Notes under the pieces: model-generated
Seen by the model: only the letters and a program-made list of their open reading frames with translations
The model's database searches: none
What the model was told of the DNA's origin: nothing
Assembly: GCA_013397435.1 (NCBI GenBank)
Contig: VZRG01000734.1
Coordinates: 186,001 to 250,000 of the forward strand
DNA length: 64,000 nt
Reading direction: 5' to 3'
DNA from: Erythrocercus mccallii
Taxonomy: Eukaryota > Chordata > Aves > Passeriformes > Dicruridae
Translations under genes and position numbers: made by a program
Part shown: in pieces, positions 51,278 to 62,225 of the stretch
Position numbering within the stretch: the stretch's first letter is position 1
Layout of the letters: each line of letters begins with the position of its first letter

Positions 51278-52919
51278 CTTCATAATGAAAAAAGGGATTT
51301 GATCAAATTTTAAGATATACCATCTCATGCAATAATGGAAAACAGATTTAATGGCATATTTTCTTCTGGATTACTTCTATTACTTTCAGAAGCTATTTCA
51401 AACTCAAAGTTTTGCTTTATGTTTTGTTTTATTTTATTTATAATTTCAATTATCCCTGGCCAAATTAATCCCTGATCTCAGTCCACTGGCTGCAGTTGGC
51501 TAAGACAAAGGACTGACTTGCACCTGCAAGACCAACAAAGGGAAGGTTCTAACAGAGTAACATCCAGTACTGAGGGCACAAAACCCATTTAAGTCAGTTT
51601 CAAGTTCAAGCTAAAACCAGCAAATTCAAATGAAAGTCTCCCACGCCAGATTCTCAAGATCAAAGCCATTAATTTTAAAAGTTGAAACCAGTCAGGGCCT
51701 CCTCCCCGGAGATACTGATTGACTCAACGCAAATCAAAGTTACCAAGAGTTGAAATAGCTCTGAAGCCTCCAGAACTGGGGCCTCCAACAGGCTACAGCT
51801 CCCAGAGACCATGTAAAAGTGGGCTCAGGGATCACTCCTCCAATGGATTCCAGTAAGCACTAGTTGGAATTTACCCAGCAGTTTTCAGGACCAAGTTCCT
51901 AGATCCAGAAATACCTGCTGCCCCAGAAAAGGGAACAAGGGACACATATGTTTTGGCTGCTAACTGCTGACACTCACACTCAGGACAGAGGAATGCTCAC
52001 ATCTTCCTTTCGTGGCCTCTTTGCCAGTTCATAAATTTTTAAAGGGGAGTAAACACTTTTACACGTAATAATATGTTCCTGGCACTGGTTTTGCTCTGTC
52101 ACAAGGTTAAGTGCATAAACAGCAGACACTTCAAATATAACAGTGTATATAAACTTCTTATCTTCTCCTGGTTCAACACAATCACGTTCTTCTGCATTTT
52201 TGTTGCCCAACATCCATGTCTGTGGATTATCCTAGGAAAAGAAAGTTTTGTGTTACTCAGTTGGAAGGAAAAAGCCAGAAAGGAGTTATTAAAGACACTG
52301 GACTCACTTCATCAAATGACAAAGAACTACTGGGTTTTGTAAGTAATAACAGAGAATGAGCAACAGCTTTGTGGGCTCTGCAGAGCAGAGCTCCAAGTTA
52401 ACCAGTGGATAAATTGCCGTGTTAGGAAAATAAAACCATTCTGGAAGCTGACATCTTAAAGGTAGACACAGTAGGGTCTTTAAAGGGGGTGAATTTGCAA
52501 GAGTCCAGGTTGCCAATGACACCAAAGCACAAAAAGTGCAACTTGACAACCCAAGGTCTTCGTTCAGCTGAGTTACCAGCTGTGGGTCTTCCTGCCTTTT
52601 TGATTTCATGCTAGATTTTACGTTTTAGGGAGGAACTTGGAGAAAAATGACCTGAGGGTGCTCTAGGGACTCAGAAGTCAGAAAACACATAAACGGTTAA
52701 TCTCATGTCTTGTGCCCCCCAAGATCAGATATTCTAGAGTAGCCAATACTGGCTGTGCTTCAGCATGATGAGAAATGCAGATCCTGCTCAGAAGGAGGAT
52801 GAAGGATTGTCACAGTCTCCTGTAGGAATATAGGAAGGATCAAACGTTCCCTGCTCTATCCGCAGAGTAAAGCAGAGCAAAGAATTCTCCGTTCCCTTCC
52901 TGGTTTGTTTCAGGCATTA

Positions 52920-53450
52920 GTCATGGAAGAGGGATGTTGCAGGGCAAAATTTGAGCGGACGCTGACACATCACTTCGGAAGGAGTTCCAGAATTGGCTCC
53001 ATCACGCGAAGCTGCCCGATGCCAGCTCCGGAAAACCTCCACCCCACACCGGTGGGCTCTTACTGCCCTCTCCCGGGATACGACCGGCAGAGACACTGCT
53101 CGGCTCGCCTGGAGCCCGAACCACCGCAGCGAAAATAGCACAGAGGCTTTGGAGTGTCCCTGTCGCCAGGAGCTGGATTTATGGTGTGCAGCAGCCACAA
53201 CCAGGGATTCAGCCCATGCCTAGCGTTCCGTATAAGGGCACAGGGCTCACCCGTGATGGGAGATGCCGAAATTCCAACTGGTTCTCGGGATGCCGAAAAT
53301 ACCAACCAGCTATCGGGTGCACTCGTCTCTGCTCCGTCGGTACGAGGGGGCTCATCTTCTCCAGAAATTTACACCCCTGCTGTCGAAAGCCTGCGGAAGT
53401 AAACAGGAGAAGGGGATCACACCGTACCCAATCCAACGCCACTTTCTGGG
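52920..53450. other. CpG-bearing patch of unknown origin
   Basis: CpG is more frequent here than in the flanks, with repeated ATGCCGAAA-like words (near 53267 and 53291). It lies directly before the LTR-like piece at 53519. It could be ERV internal sequence or a weak promoter. No protein is recognised in any frame. Confidence 0.35.
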
Positions 53451-53518
53451 CTGATGACCCCGAGGATGGATCTCCTATGTGTATGAAGAGGCAGTGGTCT
53501 AAGCTCAGAGTCACAGTT

Positions 53519-53940
53519 TTGTTATAAACAAGGGTTATCCAAGTTCTATCTACCTAACTGTTAGGATCCCATTAGAGTTGTTGGTATCTGTTCAGGTTTG
53601 TTAAGCTTAAAAGGTTACCTTGTTCCGGTTTTAAGATTGTCTGTTAATTACCTCTGCCTGTTGTTAACTACCTCATCTAATTGGTAGTATCCATCTCTGA
53701 CAGTTAAGAGGTTCACTTTGTTAATTACTCCCCCATTCACCCCTTATCTGTGTATCCCTGTCCCATTCTTCGGGTATAGGTCCTGCTGCTCCCTAAAATG
53801 GCCACCAATATGCAACAGAGGAGACCTTGGAATTCTGGGTCCGATTTAGAAATAAAAGACTCTTAAAACCACGAGCCCGAGCACGATCCAAGACTGAAAA
53901 TGATGTCCCTGGACTGGTGCAAAAGTAAGGCTACTGGACA
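53519..53940 (+). mobile_element. Probable LTR fragment
   Basis: It begins TGTTATAAAC and ends CTGGACA, with AATAAA at 53851-53856 and a TGTTAATTAC-rich first half. The organisation resembles an LTR, but no target duplication is visible and the family is unrecognised. Confidence 0.45.
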
Positions 53941-54415
53941 AGCAGCTTCATTTAGTCACCATAACCTGTCTCCTTTCAGCAGGACACCCCTGAACAAATG
54001 ACCCCAAAATTGACTCCCTGGCTATGCCTAGGAGGATAGAAGTGTTAGCATTGCTGTTAAGCGAAGCTGCCTGTGTCTTTTGCTTGGAGTTGCTAAAGGG
54101 AGCACCAGTGGCATGTGGTTCTTTGAGCTCCCATCTAGAGCTGATTTCTCTTGAGTAAAGGCATTTAGCAAGAAGCAGGTCTTCTTGCCTTAATTTCTTC
54201 GCATCAATTTGGCTGGGATTTGTAGCTTCTGATGCAGCTGCTGCCCCGTTGGCTGCAGGGGAGCCAGGATCATGGCCTCTCACAAACCTCTCTACCACAA
54301 AAAAACCCCGAACATCAAGTCTTTGGCCTTCCAACATTGTCAAAAACTGTCTGACTTTGTAAACCCTGTACTAGCTCTGACATCAGTGGTCACTTTGAAG
54401 AGATTACTAAAGTGC

Positions 54416-54668
54416 GTGTCACAGCACGTCAGGAGCTGTGTCAGGGGACAGTTGGGTTGGATTTCAGGAAAAGATTCTTCCCCCAGAGGGTGCTGGGACC
54501 TGAGCAGGCTCCCCAAGGAACGGTCATAACCCCAAGGCTGCCAGAGCTCCAGAAGCATGTGGACAATGCCTTCAGGCACAGGGTGGGATTGTTCTAACAT
54601 CCTCTGCAGGGCTAAGAGTTAGTCTTGACGATCCCTGTGGGTCCCCCCAACTCAGCATATTCTATGAT
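54416..54668 (+). mobile_element. CR1 LINE 3' end
   Basis: AGATTCTTCCCCCAGAGGGT, CCTCTGCAGGGCTAAGAGTT and the tail CATATTCTATGATTTT. It abuts an opposite-facing CR1 at 54669. Confidence 0.88.
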
Positions 54669-54785
54669 TTTTTCCTAATATCTGAATCTCCTGTCCCAGC
54701 TTAAGGCCATTGTCTCTTGCCCTCTCACTGCAGGCACTGTAGAAGAGGCCGGTCCCCACCTCACTACAATCTCCTTCCTGGTGGC
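54669..54785 (-). mobile_element. CR1 LINE internal 3' fragment next to TRNAU1AP island
   Basis: TTCCTAATATCTGAATCTCC and CTTAAGGCCATTGTCTCTTG match antisense CR1. It ends at the left edge of the TRNAU1AP CpG island. Confidence 0.75.
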
Positions 54786-55028
54786 TGGAGTTACCCCAAA
54801 CCCTTCCCAAGTTGCCCCAAACCCCCGCCCTCTTCTCCGGCTCCCTCCCGCGGCTACCGCTCCTCCTGCCGCCAGGGGGCGCTGCGGCGGCAGGGGCGCC
54901 GCTCGCTCCGCCCGCCGGGGCCGCGGAGGAGGCGGCTGGGCCGGTCCGGACGGCGGCGGGAGGGACCAGGGGAGGGACCGAGGGACCGGGGCACCGGGGG
55001 AGGGGCGGAGGGAGGGGCGCGGCGGCAG

Positions 55029-55053
55029 CCGGGCCGGGCCGGGCCGGGCCGGG
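55029..55053 (+). repeat. (CCGGG)5 pentanucleotide repeat in TRNAU1AP 5' region
   Basis: Five perfect CCGGG units lie 52 bp before the start codon, probably within the 5' UTR. Length may be polymorphic or mis-assembled. Confidence 0.9.
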
Positions 55054-55104
55054 AGGTGGAACGCGCGGCCCCGCTAAACCCGCCGCGGGGCCTGCGGGAG
55101 CAGC

Positions 55105-55131
55105 ATGGCCGCCAGCCTGTGGATGGGGGAC
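55105..55131 (+). CDS. TRNAU1AP: TRNAU1AP coding exon 1
   Basis: The exon has 27 coding nucleotides for MAASLWMGD followed by donor GTGAGT. It lies inside the CpG island, and the 5' UTR start is not defined by the sequence. The next coding exon follows a 2.9 kb intron. Confidence 0.95.
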
Positions 55132-58100
55132 GTGAGTGTCCGTCCGGGACCACGCGGCTTTGTGAGGGGGGCAGGGGGCGGCGGGGCTACGAGCGGAAGC
55201 GGCCGGGCCTGGGGGGGCGCAGGAGGCACTGTCCGGCTGAGACCATCACTGACCGGCACCCGCACACTGACTGATTGACACCCTCCCACCGACCGACTCT
55301 CACACTGACCGACACGCTCACACTGACTGACTGATACTCTCATACCAGTTGATGCCCTCACTTTGGCACCCTCACACTGACTGTCTGACACCATTATGGC
55401 AACTAACAACCTTACTGTGACTGACACTCTCAATCTGACACCCACTCAGCAACTGACAGCCTGACATCATCACATTTCTGACACCCTCACTCTGACTGAC
55501 ACCTGACAGCAGCTGACCCTCTCCCTGGCTGACTAACCCCCTCACACCACTTACACCCCACACTGACACAGCCTCACAGCCCCTCACACATTCAGACACA
55601 CCTAAACTCCCCAAGTGACACTCATCTCTTACACTCCTGTGCATGCTGACGTGCTCACACAGGCTGACACACACACACTCAGACACCCCAGCCTGACAGG
55701 CACATTTGTGAGCAATTACACATACACCTCAGTGAGAGTGACCCTCATTGCTTGGCTGCAGCCAGGTCACAGCCGCATTTACACCAGTCGTCCTGGTGGG
55801 CAGACACGTGCATGGGCACCAACGAGTCTAACACTTCCATACTCTTAAGAGGCACTTACACACTCCCATATTCACTGCGTGTACACTTGCATACTTCGAG
55901 GATTTATCTGCTGTTTTACTTGCTCAGCTGCTATAGGCACTTACATGCTGATATTGTGCAAGGCATTTACATACACTCATGGTTGCTGGTAATTGTGCTC
56001 ACGCTTGTAGGCACTCACATTTGTATGCACCTCCAAGATTGTTCCTCACAACCTGCTCCCTACATGTACACCCATGGTTGCACTTACACCCTCATAGGGA
56101 TTTTGACTCTCCTATATGCACACACATTCACAAGTACCTACACACCCTGCTAGGTCCCTCATTCCTGCCTGTGCGTGTACCTGGCATGAAGAGCACCTGT
56201 GTGAAGCACACTCACCCCAAGGGTGTCTTGCTACCCACTCATGTGCACACTATGGGCACACTCACAGTGTCGCTTGTGTGCCCTTCACACACCCTCACTC
56301 TTGTGCCCCTATGTCCTTCACCACTCACTGCTGAACACACACTTTCACACTTATGTGTACTCACCCCAGTGTGTTGTAGTGCTCTGCCACCCACCCACAT
56401 TGCGTGTGTGTGTTCAGTGTGTTGTGGTGCCTGCACTGCTGCCACTGTGGTACACTCTGACACACACATGCGATCCCACTGATGCATGTAGTGCCTTTGC
56501 TGTCTGTCAGACATTTGTACACATCTGTGTGTACTCCACTACGTGTGTACAGTCACACTAGCATGTCACAACTTCCTTGCCACCTGTTTCTTGGATGCAC
56601 ATCTTCCTTCGGCCCCTTTCTTGCAGCTCACACCAGCACAGTCCTGCTTGCAGGACTCATCTCTCATGTGTGTGTGTACATACAGCCCAACACATGCCTG
56701 AGAATCTCACTGGGTACTTCTCTCCCACACGCACACTCAGCACACCCAGTTTGCCACGGTATCAGGGAGTCCTCTGCTGCCTCTGCTCATGCATGGAGAC
56801 TCCATGAAGTCTGTTCTCCCTTTTGCCCACACAGGGTTACCTGCCACCTCTCTACCATAAAGCCCATCTTCTTTTTAATCACTACTGTCACAATCAGGCC
56901 ATGGCTCTTTGAGCCATACGGACATATCTAAGCAACTGATTATCTTTACAAATCCAGCTTTCCTGTATACACACACCCAGGATCACCCTGCATGGCATAT
57001 CTGTGCAGAGTGGTGCTGTCTCTGCCTGGGATAAGTCAGTTCTGCTTCACACCTCCCCAGGGCATCTGCTGCCTTTTACACATGCAAGTGCCATTATAGT
57101 CACCTTCTTTCACATACTGCACATTCTGTCACAAGTGGTGGAGCCACCTGATACCTGACAGACACACAAATACTTGAGCCACCTGCCTTACACAGGTAAA
57201 TACATGGAGCTATATATATTTTGTACATATATTTTTCAGGTCCATGTTACCTGTCACACCCACTGCTCTCCATTTTAATTTTGGTTCATTCCCTCCTCCA
57301 GTTTCTGTTATACACAGAGGTGCCCTGTTCACTCAGGCTCTTCTTAGTATATTTGATCTAAATTCAAGCACCAGTTCCTACTTGTCAGTCCCATAGACCA
57401 TGCAAACACCTGCTCTCCAGCATGTTCACATACACTCTTACCTGCACAGTGCCATTCCCCCTTATAACATAAACACGGTCAGTGCTTCCATGGGCAAGGA
57501 TGAAGCATAGAGCCACTGTGGGACACAATTCCAGGGCTTCCCCCAAGTGCTGCCCTGGTGTCTCCGAGGTCAAGCAAGGCAGACACAGGTCTGCAGACCC
57601 CTACCACAGCTCCAAGGGGCAGTGTCACCTGCCACTTGCCCGGGATTGTGCAACACCTGTGTACCCACAGTGCTGGCCCAGCCTTCGCTTGCACCTGGAG
57701 AAGGAGCTTGCCACCTTCTTCCCTACTCCCTGTGGTGAATGCTTTGTTTGTTACTTTATGTTTCTGAGTGGCTTTTGTCCTTCTGTGAAGCTCCCTGTTC
57801 TCTGAAATTCATGCTGTCTCTTGGGTTCCACTTTGCAGACTGTTGAGCCTGGTTCATGCATGCCTGCTGATTTTGAGTGGCATCGACCCTCTTAAATGAG
57901 TCTTCTTTTTGAAGTGTAAGGGTAAAATCCTTCTCAATAATGTTTTAACTGCTTAGGGGGACATTCACACATATATTCTCTTTTTTGTAGATGCCCTGAT
58001 CTAACTTTTTTTTTTTTGCTTTTATAGCTGGAGCCCTATATGGATGAAAACTTTGTTTCAAGAGCCTTTGCCACTATGGGAGAGCTTGTACTGAGTGTAA

Positions 58101-61100
58101 AAATCATTCGAAACAGGTTGACAGGGTAACTGTTTCTGTTTGTTCTCCAAGTGCATTTGGACTGAAGTGTCATTATGGTCCTTCCATATCAGAGTGAATT
58201 TTCCCTTTGAGTTTCTCACCATTGCTGCCACCGATATGGGAATATTTATGAGGGCAATGGAGAGGGCACTGCTGGCTCTTCAGCCTCCCCTCAACAAACA
58301 AGCTTTGGGCCTCATCCTGCAATGCTCCAGCACTCAGTCAGAGCAATGTATGTATCTCATTCCATCCCTCTGGGAATTACACTTCCCCAGGCTTTGGTCA
58401 CTAGTCTGTAGCGCAGCTATGTGATGCTGACAGAGGTGGGAAGTCTGACTTGGAGCAAAAAGAGAACCTTTAGAGCTCATTTGAAATAAAGTGAGTGATT
58501 TATGCAGAATAAATTAGTTTCATTCTTATTCATTATTTTTTTAAGAGTTGTAATTTGAGTTTTCTGTAGTTTAAACCTGGCTGGGCAAATTGATGGTCAA
58601 TGTAAGTAGAAAGCAAACTGTAAGCTAAACCATTTTCTATGTGCTTGTGTTGACCTGACTTATGGTGAGTAGGGGCTATCCCTTGAGATCCAGCTTCTCT
58701 TTGGCAGCTAATGTTTATACTTTAAAAAGAAACTGTTCTATGTATTGCAACTATAGCAAATTTCCTACCAGTTATCTAAAATACAACTTTCCTCATCAAA
58801 TGTGTTCTAAATGTATAACTGCTGTCTTTTCTCTTCTGTGTTGTATGTTCAGAATTCCAGCAGGCTATTGCTTTGTAGAATTTGCAGATCTAGCTACTGC
58901 AGAGAAATGTTTACACAAAATCAATGGAAAACCACTTCCTGGTGCTACACCGGTAAGTAAATGGGAACAGCCAGTTGAGAGCCAAAACTTGGAAGGGACA
59001 GATAGTATAGAATGTGTATTTTTAATGATTACAGACAAATTCAATAGTTAGCAAACTGGGATTCTTCTTTGCTTTAGAAATTGAAGTTATGACTATAAAA
59101 CTGTTAATGTTCTTGCTCAGAAAATTATTGACAAAACCCACTGATTTCTTTGTGATTGTCTAGATAAAATCCAGGTTTAGAAGTGTTGTGTGGTGGGGTT
59201 TTTTTTATATCTGAGCATTTCTGCTGTTACCAAAGTTGGACTAATCAGAAACCTGAGAAGGACATGGAAGAAATTAGACTGACAATAGTGCATGCCTGCC
59301 ACAATTCTTCCATCTCTCTCCTTTTGTATAATCATGGAGTCCAGAGTGGTTTGGGTTAGAAGGGACCTTAAAGCTTATCATATTTCATCCCCTACCATGG
59401 GCAGGGACGCCTTCCACTAGACCAAGTTGCTCCAAGCTACATCCAACCAGGCTTTGAACACTTCCAGGGATGAGGCAACCTGAGAATTTGCCTGTATGTG
59501 TTGTTACATGTGTACAGGATGTACAAGTTCACACTGTCTTTTGAGTAACATTGATTTGCAAGAGAAATGTGACTTTTAATCTTGCATTGCTCTTGGCCCT
59601 TAGCAAACGGAAATTACTCAAACATCTTTACAGTGGAGAAGGAGCCAGAGTATTGAATAATTGCAGTGTATAACTAATGTCTCCTCTGCATAAAAAACTG
59701 GGTATTTAGGAAGAGGAGGAGAAATAGTCAGTGAAGCTAATTTTAGGATGTTGACTTGAATATGTGGTAGATTAAAATGGGACGGCTGACACAGCTGTCT
59801 GTTGTACCCACAGGAGTTATCTGCAGTAGCTGGGGTGACTGATTCATAAAGCAGCTCTAGAATCACCTCAGTTATGGTGTGGTATATAAGGTAAATGGAT
59901 TTCTATTTCAGAGTAGTTAATACCTGGAGCAGGAACTATTGAACTATTTAGTCAATGTTCCTGAGAGGGTCATGTGCACCATTAAAAGGTGTTGATGAGA
60001 GGCCTGGAGATACCTGTTTTATGTATATCTGTTTCACGTATTAAGGCAAGCTGATCATCCTGGATGCCTTCTGTAGTCACTGGAGAGACAAAGAGGGCAG
60101 CACTTGCAAGGAGTAAGATAATAATGGAAGTTTGGTTTTGGGAATACCCATCTTCACAGTTTTGTTCAAAACACAGTGTTGTGTAGAGGGATGATTTGCA
60201 CATAGAGAGAATTACAGATGTCAGACAGAGATCCAAAGCACTGCAAATCAGTGCACTCAGCAGGCAACTGCCCAGCTCATCCTTTGCATTTAGAGACTTT
60301 TGCTTACAGAAAACTTGAGTGTGGCTCATGTTTTTATTTGTTTTTAAGTACTGAATCAGCCAAAGGAATAATAGAGAGCCGTGGTGCTGGTGCTGTCTTT
60401 CTTTTCTAAGCACTGGTGTTCCCAGTTCCCATCTGAGTGGAAGTCAGGGGTCTCGTTGATTTTAAACCCAGGATATTGTAGTGAAGAGCGAGATCCAATA
60501 AAAAAAATCTAAGTGCTTCAAAGTAGAATCTAAATTCTGTGTTAGCTTGTAAATGATCCACAGAAAGTTGTGCAGTACTATGCTCCAGAGAATGCAAGCA
60601 TTCAAGGTACAGGATTATATCCTAGAGTTAAGTCTGGGCTCTATTTCCTTAGAATTATTTACCTGTCTTTGAGGGAAGGAAATCCATCATACAAGGCCCA
60701 GGAACACACTGGGCTCTTCACTGTACTGAACAAGTACCCTGATTTCTAGAGCATTTCTGACTGTGATTGGAAATTCTGATTTCTGATCCTGAGATTAGCC
60801 CCTGATCTCTAATAGATGATCCAAAGATCTTGATCTCATTAGATCTTGGTCTAAACTTGCATGTGAGTTGTTGCTTTGGTACAAGTTGCTGAAGTCTGGT
60901 AGGCTGGGGATAGAGAGTTCCAGATGGGCACAAAACTGGGCTGCTGGGAAACTTGTTTCAAAAATAAATTCCAATGCAAAATTTAAAGAGGCCTCCAGTG
61001 TCCAATGTAGTTCTGTCAGAACCCCTTAATTTTGGATCTTACTAAATGTCCGAAGCCAAGTATTTAGCCACACTTCCAGACTCAGGTTGATTCCATTTTC

Positions 61101-62225
61101 CAGTTTGGTGGATTCTGGTCTGCTAGTGTTTGTGTTAAATCACAAAAGCCCAGTAGTGGTGCTGTCATTTCATGTTAAGACCTTAAAATTGGAAGAAATT
61201 TAGCATTTGTTATTACTACCTCTGTTCAGGTTTTGATTTTCATTATTATATCTATATTGATGCTAAATAAAAATGTGCTTGTTACCTTAACTGGCTGGCC
61301 TGAAGGCATTGAACACATCAGCATTAAGAAGGTTGTATTAAATCAGCTTATTGTATTTTTCTCTAATTCCTTGAATTCACATGACAACATTTGAATGTAT
61401 GGATTTGTTTTTGCCTTGTTTCAGGCGAAGCGATTTAAACTGAATTATGCAACATATGGAAAACAGCCTGATAACAGGTAAGTGCTCAATATTTAAGTAT
61501 TAATTTTGCCTGCTTAATGGCTCTTTATTAATTGCCTTGCAAAAAGCTTTCAAAATGGGTAAACCCAAAGTTCAGCACTGCCAGTCTTTAGTAGAGGGAG
61601 GAGAACTTAGACTGCCAGTTTTGTTCTTTGTCCTGTGTATGGCACAGCAGATTTATCCAGTGTCCTTTGAGGTATTTAAACTTTGTAGCATCAAAGTATC
61701 TAATTCCTGTAATTTAAGATCTATATATTATAATTTAAGATCTTTGTATTGGAAATAGCATATCTATAAATGAGATATTGTTTTCTTGCCATTTTAGAAA
61801 TCAGAGATACCCTGTGAGTAATAAGCAGTGAAACAATCTTTAAATAAAAAGCAGTATTAAGTTGGTTGGTTGTGCTGCTTGAATTAACTTGAAAAAGCAG
61901 TGTCAATAAAAATTTCCGCTAAGCAGCTTAACTGGTGACACTTTAGAGTCTCCATTAAATGGTCTTTTAATATCACTCTTCTCTGAGTTCAGATTTAAGG
62001 CTAAATGGTAACTGTCACTCAGCATGTTCCTTCCTTTTTTTTCTTTATTTTTTGTATGATTGTATTTAAGAAGTTTTCTTTTGATTTCTTTAGTCCAGAA
62101 TATTCCCTTTTTGTGGGAGACCTGACTCCCGACGTGGATGATGGGATGTTATATGAATTTTTTGTTAAAGTTTATCCATCGTGTAGAGGTGGAAAAGTTG
62201 TTTTGGACCAGGCAGGAGTATCCAA
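55105..62225 (+). CDS. TRNAU1AP: tRNA selenocysteine 1-associated protein 1 (SECp43), 5' part of gene
   Basis: This is an RNA-binding protein that associates with selenocysteine tRNA and helps selenoprotein synthesis. Coding exons in the window are 55105-55131, 58028-58125, 58853-58952, 61425-61477 and 62094-62225. All have GT-AG junctions and they join in frame to 136 full codons plus two bases. The product begins [18 protein letters not shown] and contains a complete RRM1 (about residues 4-85; RNP2-like LWMGDL, RNP1 GYCFVEFA). RRM2 starts at about residue 95 (RNP2 LFVGDL). The match to vertebrate SECp43 is nearly residue for residue. The ATG has a strong context (A at -3, G at +4). The second half of RRM2 and the Tyr/Gln-rich C-terminal region, about 150 residues, lie beyond the right edge. 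The promoter is the CpG island just upstream. Confidence 0.97.
55215..55700. repeat. Degenerate CTGACA/CTCACA minisatellite in TRNAU1AP intron 1
   Basis: Many imperfect copies of a unit resembling ACACTGACTGACACCCTC run from just after the first exon. The sequence then grades into a CA/CT-rich, G-poor stretch to about 57.0 kb. ORFs here are repeat artefacts. Confidence 0.75.
55701..58027 (+). other. Rest of TRNAU1AP intron 1
   Basis: The 5' part is CA/CT-rich (CACTCACA, TGCACAC and similar) and low in G, ending near 57.2 kb. After that it is ordinary sequence with a T tract before exon 2. No exon was recognised. Confidence 0.7.
58028..58125 (+). CDS. TRNAU1AP: TRNAU1AP exon 2 (first half of RRM1)
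   Basis: A long T tract leads to the acceptor TTTTATAG. The exon encodes [19 protein letters not shown] and on to NRLTG, and ends in phase 2 at donor GTAACT. Confidence 0.97.
58853..58952 (+). CDS. TRNAU1AP: TRNAU1AP exon 3 (RRM1 RNP1)
   Basis: Acceptor is TGTTCAG and donor GTAAGT. The exon encodes [19 protein letters not shown] and [12 protein letters not shown], including the RNP1 motif GYCFVEFA. Confidence 0.98.
59331..59482 (-). mobile_element. TRNAU1AP: CR1 LINE 3' fragment in TRNAU1AP intron 3
   Basis: ATCATGGAGTCCAGAGTGGT, GGTTAGAAGGGACCTTAAAG and CCAACCAGGCTTTGAACACT are an antisense CR1 end. Confidence 0.88.
61425..61477 (+). CDS. TRNAU1AP: TRNAU1AP exon 4 (inter-RRM)
   Basis: Acceptor is TTTCAG and donor GTAAGT. 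The 53 nt exon encodes [17 protein letters not shown] and the first two bases of a Ser codon. Confidence 0.97.
62094..62225 (+). CDS. TRNAU1AP: TRNAU1AP exon 5 (start of RRM2)
   Basis: Acceptor is TTCTTTAG. The exon encodes [18 protein letters not shown] and on through [10 protein letters not shown], ending two bases into a Lys codon at donor GTAAGT. This is the last exon in the window. Confidence 0.97.

Larger units (their letters stand above)
27450..54415. other. 27 kb gene-free interval
   Basis: Apart from the repeats listed separately, I recognise no coding exon, RNA gene or CpG-island promoter here, except the CpG-bearing patch near 53 kb. Base composition drifts to AT-rich between about 45.2 and 47.0 kb. 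It separates the CCN-like gene promoter from TRNAU1AP, so the two genes are not a tight head-to-head pair. Confidence 0.55.
54790..55240 (+). promoter_or_regulatory. TRNAU1AP: CpG island promoter of TRNAU1AP
   Basis: The stretch is dense in G+C and CpG and surrounds the first coding exon. It contains multiple GGGGCGG-type boxes, no TATA box, and a CCGGG pentamer array just upstream of the ATG. The architecture fits a housekeeping gene. The transcription start is not determinable from sequence. Confidence 0.85.

Noticed and set aside
54717..55274. 185-codon plus-strand ORF over the TRNAU1AP start
   Set aside because: It is a different frame from the clear MAASLWMGD start and is rich in Arg/Gly/Pro from CpG-island composition.
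55215..56931. Several plus and minus ORFs in TRNAU1AP intron 1
   Set aside because: They arise from CA/CT and CTGACA repeats, and the peptides are His/Thr/Cys-rich low complexity.
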